From NCBI GenBank assembly GCA_947175225.1, contig CAMWLX010000281.1, forward strand, positions 1 through 5,040: a DNA stretch of 5,040 bases, given 5' to 3'. The notes under the pieces were generated by a model. The model ran no database searches. It saw nothing but the letters and a program-made list of their open reading frames with translations, and was not told where the DNA came from. Positions 1 through 5,040 of the stretch are shown here, piece by piece. Numbering within the stretch: position 1 is the stretch's first letter; every line of letters begins with the position of its first letter. The stretch is from an uncultured Porphyromonadaceae bacterium (lineage in GTDB: Bacteria; Bacteroidota; Bacteroidia; Bacteroidales; Muribaculaceae). Position numbers and translations under genes: made by a program.

Positions 1-38
1 ATTTTAACTCTTCATTGTTATTTTTTTAATTCGTAAAT

Positions 39-53
39 AAGTTTAAACAACTT
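39..53. repeat. Small AT-rich inverted repeat around GTTTAAAC
   Basis: AAGTT (39-43) and AACTT (49-53) form a 5-bp stem around a 5-base loop, overlapping the perfect 8-bp palindrome GTTTAAAC (41-48). It lies in the AT-rich flank of the palindrome cluster. It could be part of the same dispersed repeat or of a regulatory region for a gene to the left. No function is shown by the sequence. Confidence 0.3.
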
Positions 54-66
54 CATAGGTAAAGTT

Positions 67-153
67 CAACCCCTACGGGGTTGGAGGATTGATGTGTGAT
101 TTTGGCTCCCCCAGTTTCACTGAGGGTTAACAATGTTCATAGCCCACCGGGCT
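67..153. repeat. Cluster of three short palindromes, REP-like intergenic repeat
   Basis: Three hairpin-forming sequences lie in 87 bases just beyond the stop of the deacetylase gene. The first is CAACCCC-TAC-GGGGTTG (67-83), a perfect 7-bp stem. The second pairs CCC and CAGT (108-115) with ACTG and GGG (119-126), seven pairs with one C/A mismatch and a TTC loop. The third is AGCCC-ACC-GGGCT (141-153), a perfect 5-bp stem starting 10 bases past the stop codon. All have 3-base loops and GC-rich stems in an AT-rich spacer. They resemble REP-type elements dispersed between genes in many Bacteroidota, but copy number cannot be judged from one window. None is followed by a T run in the direction of transcription, so they are not a classical intrinsic terminator, although they could protect the 3' end of the mRNA. 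Confidence 0.6.
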
Positions 154-163
154 TAATTCTCAA

Positions 164-787
164 TTAAAGGGGGAGGAGGGAGTAGCCTTGGGAGAGGAGG
201 TGGGCGAGGATGGTGGGCAGGGCTTGTTTTAGCTTTTCGATGCTCTTTAGGGAGTCGTGGAAGTTGATGATGCAGCCTGGGCGGACATTGCTCGATACTG
301 AATCGACGATTTGTTGTGGCGTGCGATCGGCACGGTAGTCGAGGGTGTTGAGATCAAACATCACGATACTATAGCCGGCCTCTGAGAGAGCCTTCTGTTG
401 GCTTGGCAGTATAAGACCATGGGGAGGACGGAAAAGCTTGGAATGGAGGATATTGTCGGCAAGCGCGACATCAGCCATCATTTCTTTGACACTCTGCCGA
501 AATGGGGGCTTATGATGGAATGTGTGATTGCCTATTGAGTGGCCTGCATCCACAACTGCCTTGTACAGTTCCGGATATCGCCTGGCATTATCTGCCACCA
601 TGAAGAAAGTGGCTTTTGCGCCATATTCAGCAAGAGTTTTCAGCAGCCATGGTGTTGATTCGGGAATAGGGCCGTCGTCAAATGTCAGATATACAGACGG
701 TTTTCCGTCGTTCAGACGAAACTTGACATCGCGTCTGAAGGCGGAAAACCGTAATATCCAAGGGATTCTTTCCTGTGGGAGCAGCAT
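164..787 (-). CDS. NodB-domain (CE4) polysaccharide deacetylase
   Basis: This 207-residue protein is essentially one NodB homology domain, the metal-dependent fold that removes N- or O-acetyl groups from polysaccharides such as peptidoglycan, chitin-type oligomers or xylan. Motif 1 is TFDDG (35-39), with D37 the expected base and D38 a metal ligand. Motif 2 is HTFHH (88-92), with H88 and H92 as metal ligands. Motif 3 is RPPHG (120-124), where many CE4 enzymes have RPPYG. Motif 4 is represented by LNTLDY (146-151), with Tyr in place of the common Trp. Motif 5 is NFHDS (175-179), with H177 as the expected catalytic acid. All metal and acid/base residues are therefore present and an active enzyme is likely. 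No signal peptide or membrane helix is evident, so its location is uncertain; it may act in the cytoplasm on a precursor or be peripheral to the membrane. The start is fixed by the one-base overlap with the upstream gene (TGATG) and a GAGGA sequence six bases before it. The substrate cannot be deduced, though the coupling points to the same glycan pathway as the upstream transferase. Confidence 0.93.
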   Translation of the reverse strand: MLLPQERIPWILRFSAFRRDVKFRLNDGKPSVYLTFDDGPIPESTPWLLKTLAEYGAKATFFMVADNARRYPELYKAVVDAGHSIGNHTFHHKPPFRQSVKEMMADVALADNILHSKLFRPPHGLILPSQQKALSEAGYSIVMFDLNTLDYRADRTPQQIVDSVSSNVRPGCIINFHDSLKSIEKLKQALPTILAHLLSQGYSLLPL

Positions 788-3700
788 CAGAGATCCTCGT
801 TCATGAGTGAGCTAAGACGCTGTGCACGAGCTTTGTCGAGTTTTCGATATTGCTCATATTTTTGAAGATTCTCCTCTTTTCCACCGCTTTCGAGGTAAAC
901 TTCAATGACAGTGTAAATAGCTGAGTCAATCTTCTTTTCGTCGTCGGAACGCATGGCGTATTCTTCAGGGGATAGAGAAGCCATTTCGTTGGCAACTTCG
1001 CAGTATTTGGCGATTTCGTCTTCGAATTGTTGCCATGTCATGCCGTCTTCAGAAGCAGTTTGACTGCCGCGTCTGCCATTATAGCGCTCATAGTCTTGTT
1101 TGAGATTCTGCTCATTGAGACCATATTTTGCCAAAATTGGCTCCACATTTTTCTTATCACCGCCATACTTGTAGTAGAGTTCAATTAGGTGGTAATATTG
1201 GCGAGGCATCAAGGCATTCTCATATGTCATTGAAGGATAGTTGAAATTATAATAAATTGACAGGGCATATGCCATATTTTGGCCATACTTGTCGACGAGG
1301 GCAAGAAGCTGATTCTGACCCTTTTCTTCACGTTTCTTGTCGGCCAGAACGTTTTGACTGCCTAATTCGCAGTTTAGCTGGGCGATAGTAAGAGCCGTAG
1401 AGAGGGAGTAAGGAGCAGCTTTGTCGCTGAGTTTTGTCTCAACGAGATCAGTGATTTCAGCAGCTTGCTTATATTTCTCATTAGCTTTCACGCTGTCGCC
1501 TTCGGCACGTGCCATATCCCCTTCGCTGAGGAGCTGGCTTGCAACGTCTGCCATCGAAGTGCGTGTGGATACGAGCATTCGGCGGGCAGTCTCGTCATAA
1601 TAAATCTTATTGTCGTCGGTTGCCTTGTCAGCGCCACCCCAAAGGTAGTTTTTCACCACATTGTAGGCGCGATCGGTGCGTGGCGCCATGTCGGGCTGGA
1701 TGGTCGGAGTGAGCTGGTGGACCATGCCGGTGCTGCGTACATAAGGAGTCAGACTAAGGTGATAGTCAGGTCCTACTGTTGATGCCCAGTAAATCGGTCG
1801 TTCCCAACCATTGGCGGCATTGGTAGCAATAATGTCGAGCATCAGGATTTCTCCAAGCCCTACATATCCCTTTGAAGAAACGGCGCTTGCCTCTGAAAGG
1901 TCGACTACGATGTAGTCTTCGATGAGAGTAGAATCTTCCGGGGCGACAAGTCCACGCTCGATGACTTTCTGTTTGTCAACGGGGATGGTCAGTTTCGAAG
2001 CACTGAGCATCGGATAGCCATAGCGGGCGTCATATTGTCCGGCGTATAGGGCTTTTAGTGATGTGAGTAGGTCGGCAGCTCCCCCACGTCCCGGAAGAGT
2101 CACGTCGAGTTTACCGTAGGCGTAGTCTTTCGGCTCGGCTGTGAAGTTGACAGGATCGGCATCGTAGCTCTGCATACGCTGTTGGTTGGCATACCAATCA
2201 GAGTTCAGATAGCTGAGGTTGATTATCTTCACGTCGGGACGCACACCTTCCACTTCCTGCACATACCATAGAGGGAATGTGTCATTGTCACCGTTGCAGA
2301 ATACTATTGCGTTCGGTTCAAGGCTATTGAGATAGTTGATAGCGAAGTCTCTCATCGCGTAGCGGCCGGAACGGTCATGGTCGTCCCAAGTCTGGCTTAC
2401 CATTTGGATTGGGACAATCAAGCCGAGGATGGCAGCTGCCCAAGCGGTTGTGCGTTTTACGTTTTCCGTTTTCCGTTTTCCGTTTTCCGTTGTGGGGTTG
2501 GCCTGACCCGATGGGAGGCTGGAAAGCCTTCCTTCCATAGCTTGACTCTCCGCTCTCCGCTCTCCACTCTTTGCTAAGAAGAAGCAGAGTATTTTCCAGA
2601 TGGCGGCAACCCCCATGCCGATCCAGATGGCAAAGGCGTAGAAGCTTCCGGCAAATGCGTAGTCGCGCTCGCGGGGCTGGTTGGGCACCTGATTGAGGTA
2701 GAGCACAATGGCTATGCCTGTCATGAAGAAGAGGAAGAAGATCACCCAGAATTGCTCAATGCCTCGGCGTCCTTCAAATGATTGCCAGCAAAGACCGAGC
2801 AGACCGAGGAGAAGTGGGAGCATGTAGAAGACGTTGTGGCCGGGATTGTTCTTTCCGAGGTCGTCGGGGAGAAGGCTTTGGTCTCCGAGTCGGGCATTAT
2901 CGATGAATGGTATACCGGTTATCCAGTTTCCTGCATCGAGTTCGCCGCTCTGGTTGTTGATGTCGTTTTGGCGTCCGGCGAAGTTCCACATGAAATATCG
3001 CATATACATGTGGTTGAGCTGATAGTTGAAGAAGTAAGCCAAATTCTGTGCGAAAGAAGGCTTGAAGGTATATTTCGGAGCGTAAGAAACCCTTCCGGTC
3101 ACTTCATTATATTGTGGCTCGCGGTTTGTCTCGAGTTCCGGCACTTTATGCCCATCTTTGTCGATTGCGTGGATTTCCACGAGGTTTGAGCTTGTGGTAT
3201 CAAGGTTTACCCACTGCTTGTATAGGGTTTCATGCTGGCGGCTATATATGCGTGGGAATAGCATGTTCAGCTCAGGATTGTAGACAGGCTTTGACTTATA
3301 GTCTTTCAATACATAGTAGTCCTTTCGTGTCTCGGCAAGTCTTGTATTCTTGGCAATTTCCGAATCAGATAGGAACCCGTATTCCGACTTTGTCTGTGCA
3401 TCTTTGACTCCCTTCACATACAATGGTTTTCCGGGATTTATCACTGAGTTATATTGCGGAGTGGTCAGAGTGATAGGATAGCCGTCTTGAGTATGTCCGA
3501 GAGTATCGGTGTATAGCCCTACCTGTTGCTTTTGAACCTGTGAATACAGGGTCTCGCCGTAGATGAGCGGGTTCTCGCCATATTGCTCGCGGTTGAGGTA
3601 GGTGGCAAGGTCAAACACGTTGTCGGGAGAGTTTTGGTTCATCGGTGTGTCGGCAGTAGAACGTATGAGTATGAGCGCATAACTGCTATAGCCTACGAAT

Positions 3701-4752
3701 ATCATAGCCATACTCCAAGTGAGTATACGAAGTACACGGACCGGAACCGCATGCAGGAAATATGTCCAGAGTGCTGCGGCAAGGAGGATGAAGAGTATTA
3801 TTCCAAGCGCAACGCCGTCTCCTATCCAGAGCATTCCTGAGATGGCTACTGCTGCGAGGAATGAAACCCTTATCATATTGGCGCTTTTCTGGCGTATAAG
3901 TTCGAAAAGTGCCCAAGCGAATACGGCCACAACAGTGAAGGCATATATCAAAGCTCCGCTATTGAAACTCATTCCGCAAGTGTTGACGAAGAAGAGTTCA
4001 AACTGCTGGGCTACCTTGATAAAGCCGGGGACAAGGCCGTAGAGCACAAAGAATATGATGACAAACGACACGAGAAGGGCTCCGATCGACTTTTTGAGGT
4101 TCATGTCGTTCCATTTCTTGTAGGAGAAGACAAGTACAATTGCCGGGATACAGAGAAGGTTGAGCAAGTGTACTGCTACGCTGACGCCGATGATGTAGGC
4201 TATCAAGATTAAATAGCGGTCAGCATGCGGTTGGTCGGCTCTGTTTTCCCATTTGAGAATCAGCCAGAAGACGAGGGCTGTGCAGAATGAGGAGAACGCA
4301 TATACCTCACCTTCCACGGCGGAGAACCAGAAAGTGTCGCTCCAAGTGTAGGCGAGTGAGCCAACGAGGGCTGAGCCCATGATGACTACGTATTTGTATA
4401 GCGGTAGTTCGCTGTCGTAGTTGTCGGCAACGATGAGTTTTCTCACGAGGTGGGAGATGGTCCAGAAGAGGAGCAGGATTGTAAGGGCAGAGAGGAGTCC
4501 GCTCATGGCGTTGACCATCAGAGGGATGTAGGTTGGGTCAGGGGCAAAGTTGACGAAGAAGCGCCCTACGAGCATGAAGATAGGGTTGCCCGGTGGATGT
4601 CCGACTTCGAGCTTGTCAGCTTGGATAATAAACTCGCCGCAGTCCCAATAGGAGGCGGTAGGCTCGAGGGTGAGCCAATAGGTGATGAGGGCTACGAGGA
4701 ATACGAACCATCCACCTATGTTGTTGATAAGATTGTATTTTTTCGTTATCAT
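787..4752 (-). CDS. DUF2723/TMEM260-like GT-C family membrane glycosyltransferase (putative protein O-glycosyltransferase, GT117-like)
   Basis: This encodes a 1321-residue inner-membrane protein with about 12 predicted hydrophobic helices. The first covers residues 13-30. Several more lie between 76 and 350, and four lie between about 640 and 790. Motifs typical of Bacteroidota DUF2723 proteins are visible: WDCGEF (36-41) and HPPG (52-55) in the first outer loop, D139 and VEGEVYAF (146-153) in the second, MYMRYFMWNFAGRQND (582-597), QPRERDYAF (692-700) and GDNDTFPLWY (821-830). The acidic residues D37, E40, D139, E147 and E149 sit where GT-C enzymes carry catalytic acids. The human homologue TMEM260 is an ER protein O-mannosyltransferase, so transfer of sugar from a lipid donor to exported proteins is plausible; donor and acceptor are unknown. 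A soluble, probably periplasmic region of about 530 residues follows the last helix and ends in charged helical sequence. ATG at 4752 is preferred to an in-frame TTG at 4770, because MITKKYNLINNIGGW matches the usual family N-terminus and the TTG would lie only about 10-15 bases from the predicted transcript start. Residues 729-769 are a repeat-encoded insertion. The family assignment is firm; the activity is inferred. Confidence 0.9.
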   Translation of the reverse strand: MITKKYNLINNIGGWFVFLVALITYWLTLEPTASYWDCGEFIIQADKLEVGHPPGNPIFMLVGRFFVNFAPDPTYIPLMVNAMSGLLSALTILLLFWTISHLVRKLIVADNYDSELPLYKYVVIMGSALVGSLAYTWSDTFWFSAVEGEVYAFSSFCTALVFWLILKWENRADQPHADRYLILIAYIIGVSVAVHLLNLLCIPAIVLVFSYKKWNDMNLKKSIGALLVSFVIIFFVLYGLVPGFIKVAQQFELFFVNTCGMSFNSGALIYAFTVVAVFAWALFELIRQKSANMIRVSFLAAVAISGMLWIGDGVALGIILFILLAAALWTYFLHAVPVRVLRILTWSMAMIFVGYSSYALILIRSTADTPMNQNSPDNVFDLATYLNREQYGENPLIYGETLYSQVQKQQVGLYTDTLGHTQDGYPITLTTPQYNSVINPGKPLYVKGVKDAQTKSEYGFLSDSEIAKNTRLAETRKDYYVLKDYKSKPVYNPELNMLFPRIYSRQHETLYKQWVNLDTTSSNLVEIHAIDKDGHKVPELETNREPQYNEVTGRVSYAPKYTFKPSFAQNLAYFFNYQLNHMYMRYFMWNFAGRQNDINNQSGELDAGNWITGIPFIDNARLGDQSLLPDDLGKNNPGHNVFYMLPLLLGLLGLCWQSFEGRRGIEQFWVIFFLFFMTGIAIVLYLNQVPNQPRERDYAFAGSFYAFAIWIGMGVAAIWKILCFFLAKSGERRAESQAMEGRLSSLPSGQANPTTENGKRKTENVKRTTAWAAAILGLIVPIQMVSQTWDDHDRSGRYAMRDFAINYLNSLEPNAIVFCNGDNDTFPLWYVQEVEGVRPDVKIINLSYLNSDWYANQQRMQSYDADPVNFTAEPKDYAYGKLDVTLPGRGGAADLLTSLKALYAGQYDARYGYPMLSASKLTIPVDKQKVIERGLVAPEDSTLIEDYIVVDLSEASAVSSKGYVGLGEILMLDIIATNAANGWERPIYWASTVGPDYHLSLTPYVRSTGMVHQLTPTIQPDMAPRTDRAYNVVKNYLWGGADKATDDNKIYYDETARRMLVSTRTSMADVASQLLSEGDMARAEGDSVKANEKYKQAAEITDLVETKLSDKAAPYSLSTALTIAQLNCELGSQNVLADKKREEKGQNQLLALVDKYGQNMAYALSIYYNFNYPSMTYENALMPRQYYHLIELYYKYGGDKKNVEPILAKYGLNEQNLKQDYERYNGRRGSQTASEDGMTWQQFEDEIAKYCEVANEMASLSPEEYAMRSDDEKKIDSAIYTVIEVYLESGGKEENLQKYEQYRKLDKARAQRLSSLMNEDL
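794..798 (-). promoter_or_regulatory. Shine-Dalgarno-like GAGGA for the deacetylase gene
   Basis: The coding strand has GAGGA six bases before the ATG at 787, inside the last codons of the upstream gene. SD sequences are often absent in Bacteroidota, including before the upstream gene here, so this one may help terminating ribosomes restart at the TGATG overlap. It also encodes part of the C-terminal residues NEDL, so chance is possible. Confidence 0.4.
2454..2488 (-). repeat. 7-bp tandem repeat (GGAAAAC), five units, inside the glycosyltransferase gene
   Basis: On the plus strand four exact GTTTTCC units (2461-2488) follow one variant GTTTTAC (2454-2460); the coding strand reads GGAAAAC four times, then GTAAAAC. 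The tract encodes roughly residues 755-767 (ENGKRKTENVKR). Since 7 is not a multiple of 3, a full coding cycle takes three units, giving the seven-residue period GKRKTEN. No frame of the unit contains a stop codon. Change by one unit would shift the frame of the rest of the gene. Confidence 0.9.
2513..2532. repeat. Imperfect inverted repeat between the two heptad tracts
   Basis: GGGAGGCT (2513-2520) can pair with AGCCTTCC (2525-2532) around a GGAA loop. This gives seven Watson-Crick pairs and one G-T pair on the plus strand, which becomes an A/C mismatch on the coding strand. It sits between the two 7-bp repeat tracts and encodes part of the loop segment EGRLSSLPSG. Its position suggests it is the core of the inserted repeat element rather than a structure serving the mRNA. 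Confidence 0.5.
2545..2572 (-). repeat. 7-bp tandem repeat (GGAGAGY), three to four units, inside the glycosyltransferase gene
   Basis: The plus strand reads ACTCTCC, GCTCTCC, GCTCTCC, then the degenerate ACTCTTT. On the coding strand this is AAAGAGT followed by GGAGAGC twice and GGAGAGT. It encodes residues of the segment SGERRAES (729-736). The unit has the same purine/pyrimidine pattern as the GGAAAAC unit 56 bases away (GGARARY), and its coding cycle GERRAES is the chemical counterpart of GKRKTEN. It too is free of stops in all frames. Confidence 0.85.
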
Positions 4753-4770
4753 GAGAGTTGAATTATGCAA

Positions 4771-5040
4771 CTGTGATAATAATCCGCAAATTTACAAATT
4801 TTTTTTGACATAGCAAAAAGGAGTTTTGCGATTTGCATGATTATTGGTCAGGCTGCATTGAATCGATTATATTTTGTGGATATAAGATTCTGATATTGTG
4901 TGTGTCATCCTTTGGTTTGTGTTTTAAGAAGAGGACCGGAATGATGTCTTTGCCATGAGCGAAGGGAAGTTTGGATATCTTATCCCCCATTTTTTATGAG
5001 ACGGGGAGTTAGAAGAGGCGGGGTTGGCAGGGGGCGTATG
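4771..5040. other. Upstream intergenic region; promoter at its left end, otherwise no convincing gene
   Basis: The left 50 bases carry the operon promoter. The rest shows no recognisable gene. An ATG-started minus-strand frame of 49 codons runs from 4990 to 4841 (MGDKISKLPF at its start, MQPDQ at its end), but it has no SD, no recognised motif, and a length expected by chance. A perfect 5-bp hairpin GGATA-TCT-TATCC lies at 4973-4985, with six T at 4990-4995, too weak to call a terminator. From about 5002 the plus strand becomes strongly G-rich, with runs at 5003-5006, 5020-5023 and 5030-5034. This looks like the edge of another intergenic repeat or of a feature beyond the window. Confidence 0.5.
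4787..4817 (-). promoter_or_regulatory. Bacteroidota-type sigma-AB promoter for the two-gene operon
   Basis: On the minus strand TTTG (4817-4814) is followed after 19 bp by TAAATTTG (4794-4787). This matches the Bacteroides consensus TTTG at -33 and TAnnTTTG at -7, with the expected spacing. Transcription would begin near 4780-4783, giving a leader of about 30 bases to the ATG at 4752. A run of eight T on the plus strand (A on the coding strand) lies between the boxes. No operator or riboswitch is apparent in so short a leader. The call rests on consensus match and position only. Confidence 0.7.

Noticed and set aside
67..83. Intrinsic terminator for the operon
   Set aside because: The stem is strong but is followed in the direction of transcription by AACTTTACC rather than a T run, and it lies about 80 bases past the stop.
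528..806. 92-codon plus-strand open frame opposite the deacetylase gene
   Set aside because: It is antisense to the conserved NodB motifs, which establish the minus strand as coding.
801..995. 64-codon minus-strand open frame overlapping the 3' end of the glycosyltransferase gene
   Set aside because: It is a shadow in another frame of the well-supported C-terminal coding sequence and has no recognisable domain.
2454..2572. CRISPR array
   Set aside because: The units are 7 bp, directly adjacent, without spacers, and within an open coding frame.
1465..4761. Several plus-strand open frames of 62-135 codons (for example 1465-1782, 2782-3189, 3583-3840, 4450-4761)
   Set aside because: All are antisense to the intact 1321-residue gene, have compositions expected of reverse-strand shadows, and have no promoter or protein-family resemblance.
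4753..4770. TTG start at 4770 for the glycosyltransferase
   Set aside because: It leaves almost no leader after the predicted transcript start and adds residues not seen in the usual family N-terminus; ATG 4752 is preferred.
4973..4995. Plus-strand terminator made by GGATA-TCT-TATCC and the following T run
   Set aside because: The stem has only five mostly A-T pairs, is separated from the T run by CCCA, and no plus-strand gene precedes it.
5003..5034. G-quadruplex at the right edge
   Set aside because: Only three runs of four or more G are present, with long uneven loops, and the feature may be cut by the window end.

Overview
The window looks like chromosomal DNA of a Bacteroidales bacterium, probably a gut lineage close to Bacteroides or Muribaculaceae. 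Three things suggest this: the main protein has the sequence style of Bacteroidota DUF2723/TMEM260-like membrane proteins; a near-perfect Bacteroidota housekeeping promoter (TTTG, 19 bp, TAnnTTTG) lies upstream of it; and its start codon lacks a Shine-Dalgarno sequence. The family-level placement is inference.

Both convincing genes lie on the minus strand and form one compact transcription unit, read from right to left. About 4753-5040 is the upstream intergenic region with the promoter at 4787-4817. Then 4752-787 encodes a 1321-residue multi-pass membrane protein of the DUF2723/TMEM260-like group (GT-C fold, CAZy GT117-like putative protein O-glycosyltransferase). Its TGA stop shares one base with the ATG of the next gene (787-164), a 207-residue NodB/CE4 polysaccharide deacetylase with nearly all catalytic motifs. 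The stretch 163-1 is non-coding and holds a cluster of short perfect or near-perfect palindromes resembling REP-type intergenic repeats. Every other long open frame is a shadow of these two genes.

The one-base overlap implies translational coupling. A sugar transferase acting at the outer face of the inner membrane together with a carbohydrate deacetylase suggests a shared role in making or modifying envelope glycans or protein-linked glycans. The substrate cannot be read from the sequence.

The most unusual feature is inside the large gene. Around 2454-2572 a cytoplasmic loop is encoded by two different 7-bp tandem repeat tracts (GGAGAGY and GGAAAAC on the coding strand) separated by an imperfect hairpin. 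It looks like an intergenic repeat element carried in frame inside a membrane enzyme. Because the unit is 7 bp, gain or loss of one unit would shift the frame and remove the last membrane helix and the C-terminal domain, so the tract is a candidate contingency locus. I found no wholly new multi-gene system here.
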